Notes under the pieces: model-generated
What the model saw: the letters and a program-made list of their open reading frames with translations, nothing else
Told to the model about the DNA's origin: nothing
The model's database searches: none
From: Verrucomicrobiota bacterium
GTDB taxonomy: Bacteria; Verrucomicrobiota; Verrucomicrobiia; Chthoniobacterales; UBA10450
Assembly (NCBI GenBank): GCA_003218815.1
Contig: QHON01000005.1
Location: 1 to 9,174, forward strand
Reading direction: 5' to 3'
Length of the DNA stretch: 9,174 nucleotides
Shown: positions 1-5,638 of the stretch, one piece after another
Layout of the letters: every line of letters starts with the position of its first letter
Numbering within the stretch: the first letter of the stretch is position 1
Position numbers and translations under genes: made by a program

Positions 1-128
1 AATTTCCGCTGTTCGGGCTTGCGCTTTCATTTTGGGTTTTGCTTTTAACCTACATGACCAACCGTTTTGCCGGAAAAATTGAAGCGGATGCTCCGCTAGC
101 GCTGGCTGTCGCGGCATTGAAGAATTGA
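1..128 (+). CDS. C-terminal end of an unidentified membrane protein (partial)
   Basis: An open frame with codons starting at base 3 enters from the left edge and ends at TGA 126-128, giving 41 visible residues. The first 20 or so are strongly hydrophobic (FPLFGLALSFWVLLLTYM) and look like the last transmembrane helix. A short basic turn (TNRFAGK) and a polar/alanine-rich tail ending in KN follow. A hydrophobic helix followed by positive residues suggests a cytoplasmic C-terminus. The frame has no start inside the window and is only 21 nt from the convergent phosphatase gene. The fragment is too short to assign a family. I infer only that it belongs to an integral membrane protein; the frame itself could also be fortuitous, though the hydrophobic segment argues against that. 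Confidence 0.5.
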   Translation, partial: FPLFGLALSFWVLLLTYMTNRFAGKIEADAPLALAVAALKN

Positions 129-149
129 CTCGTTGAAGGGTTTAATGGG

Positions 150-935
150 TTAGCGACTTCCGTTAAGGAAGTGGACGAGGGCTTCGTGGACGCCGGCGCC
201 ATACTCGTTTTGGGCGACATAACCGCCCGCGGCGCGGACCGCATCTTTCACTTCCTGGATGGCGTTAGCTGGACATGATGGAAGTGCAGCGAATTGACCG
301 TCTAACATTGAAACATCGTTGTGATGATCACCCGCGGCGAAGATCTTTTCGCGCGGGACATCGATCAAGCGGGAAAGCTCAGCCAGCGCCGCGCCTTTGT
401 GGTAATCGGTATGGCAAAAACGGAGGTAAACTGTATTGCGCTGGTAATTGAACTTGGGCTGTTTGGCGCGCGCCTCCTCGATGAACTCGGTCACCCGATC
501 CATTTCTTCTTCGCTGTTCGCAATCAAACCAATCGGTTCGCTCGCCTCGTAAATCATGCGGGCTTTTGTTTTTTGATTCACGAAGTCGACGACTTCGGCG
601 AGCACCGATTGCGATGAACTGAATAAATCTGCGTGTTCACGGGCGCAGCGTTCGTTCCAATCACCAAACGCTTCCCATTTGTCCCCGTTTTGGCCGGGAC
701 GAAAAACGTCGCGCTCGTTTGTGAGAATAAAATCGGGACGGATCGGAAATGAGAAATCGGCCAGGCCGGATTCGAGGAGATCGACGGAGCGACCGGTGTT
801 AATCGCCCAAATCGCGCCGCCTTCCTGCAATTCGCGGATTAATTCCATGCACTGGATGTCGAGGACGGGTTCGCCAGCGCGCGAAACGAGCGTGCCATCG
901 AAGTCGACGCTGAGAAGTTGAATTTTCGCGCACAT
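150..935 (-). CDS. HAD-superfamily phosphatase, Cof-like (subclass IIB)
   Basis: A 261-residue soluble protein with all four HAD motifs in order. Motif I is DFDGT (D11 nucleophile, D13 acid/base), motif II is the T47 of INTGRS, motif III is K180 of YHKGAAL, and motif IV is GDHHND at 202-207, which binds Mg2+. The large insert between motifs II and III and the GDxxND form of motif IV are typical of the C2B cap, Cof-type subfamily. Those enzymes dephosphorylate small metabolites such as sugar phosphates and pyridoxal phosphate or flavin precursors; the substrate cannot be read from sequence. I chose the ATG at 933-935 because the DFDGT motif then starts about 10 residues in, as usual; a TTG at 971 would add 12 unrelated residues. 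No clear Shine-Dalgarno sequence precedes it. It is divergent from the coiled-coil gene across 88 nt and appears monocistronic. Confidence 0.88.
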   Translation of the reverse strand: MCAKIQLLSVDFDGTLVSRAGEPVLDIQCMELIRELQEGGAIWAINTGRSVDLLESGLADFSFPIRPDFILTNERDVFRPGQNGDKWEAFGDWNERCAREHADLFSSSQSVLAEVVDFVNQKTKARMIYEASEPIGLIANSEEEMDRVTEFIEEARAKQPKFNYQRNTVYLRFCHTDYHKGAALAELSRLIDVPREKIFAAGDHHNDVSMLDGQFAALPSCPANAIQEVKDAVRAAGGYVAQNEYGAGVHEALVHFLNGSR

Positions 936-1023
936 GAAAGAGTAACTTAGGATTTGATTTCGCGAACGCAATCCGCGACGGTTTTTTCAGTCCGATTCCG
1001 AGCACGAACAACAGGATGCGAAA

Positions 1024-1308
1024 ATGAAATCAGCCTACGAACTCGCGATGGAACGGCTCGAAAAAACGTCGCCGTCCATTTCGCTCACGGCCGATCAGAA
1101 AAAGGAAATTGCGGAAATTGATTCCATTTATCGAGCGAAGATCGCCGAGAAAGAGGTTTTTCTTAAAGATCAGATTCGCAAAGCACAAAACGCAGGGAAG
1201 TTCGACGAAGTGGAATCGCTGGAAAAGCAGCAAGCGGCTGAAATCCGCCGCTTGCAGGAAGACTGCCAGGCAAACAAAGAAAAACTGCGCGCTAGCTTTG
1301 CCAATTAA
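1024..1308 (+). CDS. Small charged coiled-coil protein of unknown function
   Basis: This 94-residue protein is not recognised. After a short N-terminus (MKSAYELAMERLEKTSPSI), residues from about 22 to the end are almost entirely Lys, Glu, Ala, Gln, Arg and Ile/Leu with no proline or glycine run, apart from one G near residue 59. It is predicted by eye to be a long alpha-helical hairpin or coiled coil. There is no signal peptide or membrane segment, so it is probably cytoplasmic. Support for a real gene comes from one of the few good ribosome binding sites in the window (AGGA at 1013-1016, 7 nt before the ATG), a composition that looks coding, and its own divergent intergenic region. It converges on the desaturase gene 61 nt downstream. 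No function is proposed; structural or assembly roles are possible. Confidence 0.72.
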   Translation: MKSAYELAMERLEKTSPSISLTADQKKEIAEIDSIYRAKIAEKEVFLKDQIRKAQNAGKFDEVESLEKQQAAEIRRLQEDCQANKEKLRASFAN

Positions 1309-1326
1309 CGAGAGGGCAGCAGTTTA

Positions 1327-1347
1327 CCGAAAGCCCAATACTTTCGG
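1327..1347. terminator. Stem-loop between convergent genes, possible weak bidirectional terminator
   Basis: CCGAAAG (1327-1333) and CTTTCGG (1341-1347) form a perfect 7-bp stem with a 7-nt loop in the 61-nt gap between the stops of the coiled-coil and desaturase genes. Position and symmetry fit a bidirectional transcription end. No T-run follows on the + strand, and on the - strand the stem is followed only by TAAACTG, so it is not a classic intrinsic terminator. It may instead be an RNA 3'-end stabiliser or chance. Confidence 0.35.
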
Positions 1348-1369
1348 AGTTGAGGTGGATCGCCCCTAT

Positions 1370-2305
1370 CTATGAAATCGCCTCGGTCGTCTCGAGGGCA
1401 GATTTTCCGCGCTTCGGCAGGTTGCGATCGAGGAACCCAAGCATGTGCGCATGCTCGATCACGCGGACGCCTTCTTCTTTTTGCAGTTCTGCGACTTGCT
1501 GGTGGAACGCTTCCATTTTGGTCCAATGCACTTTCGGCCGGAAATGGTGCTCGGCATGATAGCCATTGTAAAAAAAGAGCCAGTTGTAAATCTTCCCGTA
1601 GCTGCTCACCCCCCAAGCAATGGGTTTATCGGGGTCCGCCCCATAATGGCGGTAATAGCCATTCAGATAACTAAAACAGTGGCCAAGATAGAAAAACGGC
1701 AGAAAATAGAAAATCACGTAGCGCCAGTTAAACACAAACATCACGAACAGCACAGTCGCGAAAGCTGCCAGCTCGATGTTTCCCCATATGAGTTCGCGGC
1801 GGCCGCGTTTGCGCAATTCCCTCCGAATCGCACCAATATCGTCGCGGAAGAAACTTAGGAAGACATATCTCCACGGGCTCTCCGCTTCGCCATCGTGCCC
1901 GTGTTTGTAAATGGAGATCCAGTCGATCGTCTCACCCTTCTCATCAGGCCGGTCGGCATTGCCTTTGTGATGCTGCATGTGAACCGCATTGTAATACGTT
2001 TGTGAGAAGCAACACGCGATCGATTGAGTGATTCCAAACAGTCGATTAAGCAACTCCAAGCGGAAGAATGGGTTATGAATGAAGTTGTGCCCTACGCCGT
2101 TGATGTTTGCGTTGACCATCAACGAGTAAATGAATCCAAGAACCAGCATCACCCAAAGCGGCGCATGCGGAAACAGGAAAAACAAACCTAGAAAATAGAC
2201 GAGATGGAAAAGACCGGCCAGCGTCGGGATCGCATCCCAGCGCGTGTGCGCGAAGAGTTTCGAGCTGGTGGTGGGACGATCCACCCGGATGGCATCGGTG
2301 TTCAT
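1370..2305 (-). CDS. Fatty-acid-desaturase-family membrane di-iron enzyme
   Basis: A 311-residue integral membrane protein with the three histidine boxes of the membrane desaturase/hydroxylase superfamily: HNFIH (73-77), HMQHH (109-113) and HAEHH (250-254), which coordinate a di-iron centre. An additional H220 sits in NGYYRHYGA. Hydrophobic segments at about 29-46, 49-70, 178-192 and 196-214 give the usual pairs of membrane helices that place the His boxes on the cytoplasmic face. Known relatives use O2 and electrons from ferredoxin or a similar donor to desaturate acyl chains or hydroxylate hydrocarbons, sterols or carotenoids; substrate is not resolvable here. The ATG at 2303-2305 is preferred over an upstream TTG at 2386, which would add 27 residues with no family-like features. 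No Shine-Dalgarno sequence is visible. The gene is divergent from prs and convergent with the coiled-coil gene, so probably a single-gene unit. Confidence 0.85.
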   Translation of the reverse strand: MNTDAIRVDRPTTSSKLFAHTRWDAIPTLAGLFHLVYFLGLFFLFPHAPLWVMLVLGFIYSLMVNANINGVGHNFIHNPFFRLELLNRLFGITQSIACCFSQTYYNAVHMQHHKGNADRPDEKGETIDWISIYKHGHDGEAESPWRYVFLSFFRDDIGAIRRELRKRGRRELIWGNIELAAFATVLFVMFVFNWRYVIFYFLPFFYLGHCFSYLNGYYRHYGADPDKPIAWGVSSYGKIYNWLFFYNGYHAEHHFRPKVHWTKMEAFHQQVAELQKEEGVRVIEHAHMLGFLDRNLPKRGKSALETTEAIS

Positions 2306-2349
2306 GTCGGGGATTTTAGGTATAGAATTACTCGCTAAAGAAATACTAG

Positions 2350-2374
2350 TTGGCAAGTTTTTGAAGATTGCCAA
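2350..2374. promoter_or_regulatory. Operator-like inverted repeat in the desaturase/prs divergent region
   Basis: TTGGCAA (2350-2356) and TTGCCAA (2368-2374) are a perfect 7-bp inverted repeat separated by 11 nt. They lie in the 101-nt region between the divergent desaturase and prs starts. The half-site centres are 18 nt apart, a little under two helical turns, which would suit a dimeric regulator. The right arm also contains TTGCCA, a plausible -35 element for prs, but the only -10-like sequence at 18-nt spacing (TAACTT, 2392-2397) is poor. The regulator is unknown, and an RNA hairpin role is also possible. Confidence 0.35.
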
Positions 2375-2406
2375 GGCTGTTTCCAACCGCCTAACTTAAC
2401 CGCTCC

Positions 2407-3393
2407 ATGTTTGCGCTCCAGCCAGAATTGAAGGTCTTTACCGGATCCGCTAACCGGGAGCTGGCCGAGCGCATTTGCAAATATATCGGCGTACCACTTG
2501 GTCAGGCGACAATCAGCTCGTTTCCGGACGGCGAGACCTACGTCAGGATTGAGGAAAATATTCGGGGCCACGATGTTTTCATTATCCAACCGACTTGTCC
2601 GCCAACCAACCAGCACTTGATGGAGTTGCTCATTATGGTTGACGCGGCACGGCGTGCCAGCGCGGATCGGATCACGGCGGTCATTCCATTTTTCGGCTAT
2701 GCCCGCCAGGACCGCAAAGATCAGCCTCGTGTTCCAATTACGGCGAAGCTCGTGGCGAATTTGCTGGATGCCGCTGGCGTGAGCCGGGTGCTGACCATGG
2801 ACCTGCACGCGCAGCAAGTGCAGGGCTTCTTCGATATTCCGGTAGATCACCTCTATTCGCTCCCGGTATTGATCAAGTATTTACGACAGCAGCTTACGGG
2901 AAAAACGGTGGTGGTTTCCCCAGATCTCGGCGGCCTCAAAATGGCCTCGGCCTATGCCGACGGGCTCGGCGCGAACCTAGCGATTGTCGCCAAAGAACGC
3001 CGGAGCGCGACGGAGACGGAGGCACTTTACTTGATAGGCGAGGTCGAAGATCGCGATGTGTTGCTGGTCGATGACCTTACCGAAACAGCGGGAACGTTGG
3101 CTTCTGCAGCTGAGCTTTTGAAGAAGCGCGGCGCCCTGAAGATTTATGCTGGTGTTTCACACGCTGTTCTCGTCGATCTAGCGATCCCGCGCTTGCAAAA
3201 GTCAAAAATTGAGGAATTGATAACAACCAACAGCACTCCGGTGCGCACTGTCGAAGGGTTTAAAACCACGGTGCTATGCGTCTCCGAGCTTCTCGGCGAG
3301 GGCATAAAGCGGATTCACAAGGATGAGTCCGTCTCATCGCTGTTCAACATCGAAAACGAAAGAAATGGCAAAACAAGTCAAGCTAAAAGCTGA
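2407..3393 (+). CDS. prs: Ribose-phosphate pyrophosphokinase (PRPP synthetase)
   Basis: A 328-residue cytoplasmic enzyme that transfers pyrophosphate from ATP to ribose 5-phosphate to make PRPP, the precursor of purines, pyrimidines, NAD, histidine and tryptophan. Class I features are clear: the FPDGE ATP/regulatory segment (39-43), YARQDRK (98-104), the metal-binding histidine region DLHAQQVQGFF (H134), SPDLGG (171-176), the catalytic flexible loop K196-E-R198-R, and the ribose-phosphate loop VDDLTETAGT (221-230). In that loop the usual third acidic residue, Asp, is Glu226. The conserved C-terminal block GIKRIHKDESVSSLF normally ends the protein near 315 residues; here about a dozen extra polar residues run into the next gene, giving a 29-nt overlap with rplY. 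ATG 2407 places the first beta strand (LKVFTGSAN) as in the family. No Shine-Dalgarno sequence is seen. First gene of the + strand housekeeping series. Confidence 0.97.
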   Translation: MFALQPELKVFTGSANRELAERICKYIGVPLGQATISSFPDGETYVRIEENIRGHDVFIIQPTCPPTNQHLMELLIMVDAARRASADRITAVIPFFGYARQDRKDQPRVPITAKLVANLLDAAGVSRVLTMDLHAQQVQGFFDIPVDHLYSLPVLIKYLRQQLTGKTVVVSPDLGGLKMASAYADGLGANLAIVAKERRSATETEALYLIGEVEDRDVLLVDDLTETAGTLASAAELLKKRGALKIYAGVSHAVLVDLAIPRLQKSKIEELITTNSTPVRTVEGFKTTVLCVSELLGEGIKRIHKDESVSSLFNIENERNGKTSQAKS

Positions 3394-4057
3394 ACCACGA
3401 GCGAGCGTGGGACGCTCCGCGGTACGCAAACTGAAAGCGCGCGGCGTTATTCCGGCGATCATTTATGGCGGCAAGGACAAGCCGCAGCCATTGCAAGTCT
3501 CCGCCCGAGACATCAACGCAATGATGAGCCATGCCTCTGGAGAAAATGTTCTGGTCGAGCTCGAAATCGCTGGTGAGAAATCGAATCGCACGGCGCTTGT
3601 GCAGGAAGTGCAACACTCACCAGTCCGCGGTGACATTCTTCATATTGATTTTCACGCCATCTCAATGGACGAGACGATTCAAGCTGAGGTCCCGCTCGAG
3701 CCCATTGGCGTTCCCAATGGCGTCAAAAACTTTGGCGGATTGCTTGAGCAAAGCTTGCGCGCGCTAGCAATTGAATGTCTGCCGCGCGATTTGCCGGATC
3801 GGATCACCGTCGATGTCTCGCAGTTGAACATCGGAGACTCCATTCACCTGCGCCAGATTCAACTGCCGTCTGGAGTCACGAGCAAGGTGCCGCCCGATCT
3901 CACGGCATTCTCAGTTCTCGCGCCAACAGTCGAAGAAGAACCAGTTGTGGCTGAAGCCCCAGCTGTCGCTGGACCCGAAGTGATTGGCGAGAAAAAGGAA
4001 GAGGGTGAAACGGCCGCGGCCCCTGCGATCCCAAAGGAAAAAGAGCAAAAGAAGTAA
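3365..4057 (+). CDS. rplY: Large-subunit ribosomal protein bL25, Ctc (long) form
   Basis: A 230-residue bL25/Ctc protein that binds 5S rRNA in the central protuberance of the 50S subunit. Residues 1-90 are the N-terminal 5S-binding domain, with the hallmark GRSAVRKLKARGVIPAIIYG (residues 16-35). Residues about 95-190 form the C-terminal beta domain of the Ctc type (GVPNGVKNFGG, LPRDLPDRITVDVSQLNIGDSIHL). A low-complexity Ala/Glu/Pro/Lys tail then ends in KEKEQKK. The start is ATG 3365, because MAKQVKLKAEPR matches the family N-terminus; the in-frame ATG at 3323 would add 14 residues lying wholly inside prs. A purine-rich GAAAGAA just before the start is a weak ribosome binding site. The 29-nt overlap with prs suggests translational coupling. 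Chlamydiae keep the same ctc-pth order. Confidence 0.95.
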   Translation: MAKQVKLKAEPRASVGRSAVRKLKARGVIPAIIYGGKDKPQPLQVSARDINAMMSHASGENVLVELEIAGEKSNRTALVQEVQHSPVRGDILHIDFHAISMDETIQAEVPLEPIGVPNGVKNFGGLLEQSLRALAIECLPRDLPDRITVDVSQLNIGDSIHLRQIQLPSGVTSKVPPDLTAFSVLAPTVEEEPVVAEAPAVAGPEVIGEKKEEGETAAAPAIPKEKEQKK

Positions 4058-4134
4058 GCTGTTTGGATCCGCTCGATCTTAGTTAACGCCGCCGAGGACA
4101 GGTCTTGCCGAATCTGATTTTCGTCTGAGCGACT

Positions 4135-4716
4135 GTGGAAGAAAGAACTCCACAAGTTCGTCTGATTGCCGGTCTCGGAAATCCCGGGGTCGAATACGAG
4201 CATACGCGTCACAACATCGGCTTTCTTGTCGTCGATCGGCTTGCCGCGCATTTTGAGTCGACATGGAAACAATCGACTAAGAAGGACGCGCTTTTGGCGC
4301 AATCAGGAGAATTGATTCTAGTGAAACCGATGACTTACATGAATCGAAGCGGCGAACCGCTCGCCGAGCTCGCACAGTTTTTCAAAATCGAGGCGCCGGA
4401 AATTCTCGTTGTGCTCGACGATCTCGCTTTGCCACTTGGCCGCCTTCGATTGCGGGCCTGCGGCGGTCCGGGAGGCCACAACGGTCTCGAATCAATCATC
4501 GTGCGATTCGGAACGGAGGAAATTCCGCGATTGCGCATTGGTATTGGAGCGGCGCCAGGCGAAGGCTCGGTTGAATACGTATTGAGCCGATTTTTTGAGG
4601 AAGAAAAGCCGCTTGTTAGATCCACAATCGATCGCGCCGCGGAAGCGGTAAAATGGGCGATTGACAATGGACTCGTTTCCGCGATGAACAGTTTCAACAA
4701 AACCGAAGAATCATGA
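4135..4716 (+). CDS. pth: Peptidyl-tRNA hydrolase
   Basis: A 193-residue cytoplasmic monomer that releases tRNA from peptidyl-tRNAs dropped by ribosomes. All catalytic and binding residues of bacterial Pth are in place: N16 (GLGNPG), catalytic H26 (TRHNIGF), N70 (KPMTYMNRSG), D95 (VVLDDL) and N116 (GGPGGHNGLES). Length equals the usual 185-200. The start is a GTG at 4135: an in-frame stop lies at 4126-4128 and there is no later start codon before the conserved LIAGLGNPG strand, so GTG is effectively forced. Only a marginal GAG precedes it. It follows rplY by 77 nt with no terminator seen, and its TGA overlaps the rpsF ATG in an ATGA junction, so pth and rpsF are expected to be translationally coupled. 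The grouping with two ribosomal protein genes fits its role in translation quality control. Confidence 0.97.
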   Translation: MEERTPQVRLIAGLGNPGVEYEHTRHNIGFLVVDRLAAHFESTWKQSTKKDALLAQSGELILVKPMTYMNRSGEPLAELAQFFKIEAPEILVVLDDLALPLGRLRLRACGGPGGHNGLESIIVRFGTEEIPRLRIGIGAAPGEGSVEYVLSRFFEEEKPLVRSTIDRAAEAVKWAIDNGLVSAMNSFNKTEES

Positions 4717-5042
4717 AGAATCGTTACGAGGCGTTGCTCGTGCTCAATACGCAGGGCAAAGAAGACACCGTCAAAGATATTGTCGATCGATTGGAATCTG
4801 AATTTCAAAGAGAAGGCGCGGAGATCGAGCAGGTGCAAAAAATGGATAAGCGCCAGTTTTCCTATGTGGCGGGGCCGCTTGATTCCGGTTCTTACGTGAA
4901 CTTTGTTTTTTATGCCGATCCGCAGCTCATTACAAAGTTGCGTTCCAAATTTAAACTTGATCCGGAAGTCTATCGTCAGAACTACCAGCGCCTCCCGGAA
5001 AAGAAGGAGAAGGCACTGAAAAAGTTGGCGAAAGCGAAATAG
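4713..5042 (+). CDS. rpsF: Small-subunit ribosomal protein bS6
   Basis: A 109-residue bS6 protein of the 30S platform, where it normally forms a heterodimer with bS18 on 16S rRNA. The ferredoxin-like pattern is visible: N-terminal strand RYEALLVLN, the long helix through DTVKDIVDRLESEF, the strand KMDKRQFSYV, then GSYVNFVFYADPQLITKLRSKFKLD with the second helix. The Lys-rich C-terminus (EKKEKALKKLAKAK) replaces the acidic tail of the E. coli protein. ATG 4713 overlaps the pth stop by 4 nt (ATGA). ssb follows after 18 nt. In many bacteria rpsR (bS18) and often rplI lie next in line, but here they are absent from the window. Confidence 0.95.
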   Translation: MKNRYEALLVLNTQGKEDTVKDIVDRLESEFQREGAEIEQVQKMDKRQFSYVAGPLDSGSYVNFVFYADPQLITKLRSKFKLDPEVYRQNYQRLPEKKEKALKKLAKAK

Positions 5043-5060
5043 TTTGGCTATAACCGGCGC

Positions 5061-5525
5061 ATGGCCAGCTTCAACAAAGTCATATTGCTCGGAAATCTGA
5101 CGCGCGATCCAGAGGTGCGTTACACGCCGAAAGGGAGTGCGGTATGCGATCTCGGTATCGCGGTTAATCGCGTTTACACCACCGACAGTGGAGAGAAGCG
5201 CGAAGAAGCTACCTTTGTAGATGTCACTTTTTGGGGACGCACTGCAGAGGTTGCCGGAGAGTATCTGAAAAAGGGCCGGCCAGTTTTTATCGAAGGCAGG
5301 CTCCAGCTCGACTCTTGGGAAGATAAACAATCAGGACAGAAACGCTCGAAGCTGAAGGTGATTGGGGAAACGATGCAGCTCATCGGTGCACGGGCCGCTG
5401 GTGCCACCGCTGGCGCGGGTGAACAGGGCGAGGAAGATCGAACGTCGCGCGCCGCCGGCAAATCGAGCACACCCCCGCCAAAAGCGGCTGCGCCGCAGCC
5501 AGACGACGACGAAATTCCATTTTGA
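5061..5525 (+). CDS. ssb: Single-stranded DNA-binding protein
   Basis: A 154-residue SSB. The OB-fold covers residues 1-110: MASFNKVILLGNLTRDPEVRYTPKG at the start, VDVTFWGRTAEVAGEYLKKGRPVFIEGRL in the middle, and a final strand KLKVIGETMQLIG. A Gly/Ala/Pro-rich disordered linker follows, and the conserved acidic tip DDDEIPF (148-154) recruits replication and repair partners. SSB coats single-stranded DNA as a tetramer and, with DprA encoded next downstream, handles incoming transforming DNA in competent bacteria. ATG 5061 gives the standard N-terminus; no Shine-Dalgarno sequence is visible in the 18-nt spacer from rpsF. Adjacency to rpsF is the common bacterial arrangement. Two stem-loops follow the stop codon before dprA. 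Confidence 0.96.
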   Translation: MASFNKVILLGNLTRDPEVRYTPKGSAVCDLGIAVNRVYTTDSGEKREEATFVDVTFWGRTAEVAGEYLKKGRPVFIEGRLQLDSWEDKQSGQKRSKLKVIGETMQLIGARAAGATAGAGEQGEEDRTSRAAGKSSTPPPKAAAPQPDDDEIPF

Positions 5526-5534
5526 GTCGCAGGG

Positions 5535-5552
5535 TCGTGCGAGTGCGCACGA
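5535..5552 (+). other. Perfect stem-loop just after ssb
   Basis: TCGTGCG (5535-5541) and CGCACGA (5546-5552) form a perfect 7-bp GC-rich stem with an AGTG loop, 9 nt after the ssb stop codon. No T-tract follows (ATAAGGG), so it is not a textbook intrinsic terminator. Its position suits an mRNA 3'-end stabiliser or processing signal between rpsF-ssb and dprA. Confidence 0.5.
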
Positions 5553-5557
5553 ATAAG

Positions 5558-5622
5558 GGTAGGCGACACTCTGTCGAGCCGACAAATTTTCTACGGCTCC
5601 GCAGAGCATCGCCCCAACTACC
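5558..5622. repeat. Long imperfect palindrome, REP-like candidate, between ssb and dprA
   Basis: Four nested complementary segments are visible: GGTA/TACC (5558-5561 with 5619-5622), GGCGA/TCGCC (5562-5566 with 5609-5613), CTCTG/CAGAG (5569-5573 with 5602-5606) and GAGCCG/CGGCTC (5576-5581 with 5594-5599). They enclose a 12-nt AT-rich loop. The inner three are separated by symmetric 2-nt internal loops (CA/CA and TC/CG), and a 5-nt bulge separates the outermost pair. This gives about 20 paired bases over 65 nt. The arrangement resembles a dispersed extragenic palindrome or a structured RNA more than a terminator, as no T-run follows. Only one copy is in the window, so repeat status is inferred. 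Confidence 0.55.
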
Positions 5623-5638
5623 GAAATCGTGCTAATCG

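Noticed and set aside
936..971. Longer HAD phosphatase starting at the TTG at 971
   Set aside because: It adds 12 residues without family similarity; the ATG at 933-935 places motif I at the usual distance from the N-terminus.
936..1023. Promoters for the divergent phosphatase and coiled-coil genes
   Set aside because: A divergent promoter region is expected, but no hexamer pair close to the sigma-70 consensus could be supported on either strand.
1445..1858. A 137-codon + strand frame inside the desaturase gene
   Set aside because: It is antisense to the conserved desaturase, with no domain pattern; the His boxes on the other strand are decisive.
2306..2386. Longer desaturase starting at the TTG at 2386
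   Set aside because: It would add 27 residues and cover the inverted repeat and most of the divergent promoter region; the ATG at 2303-2305 gives a normal length.
4058..4134. Possible terminator or separate promoter between rplY and pth
   Set aside because: I see no stem followed by a T-run and no convincing -35/-10 pair in this 77-nt gap, so it is left as an unmarked spacer within the probable operon.
4335..5330. A 331-codon open frame on the minus strand opposite pth, rpsF and ssb
   Set aside because: It lies antisense to three confidently identified genes, has no recognisable domain, and its composition is what the complement of GC-biased third positions would give.
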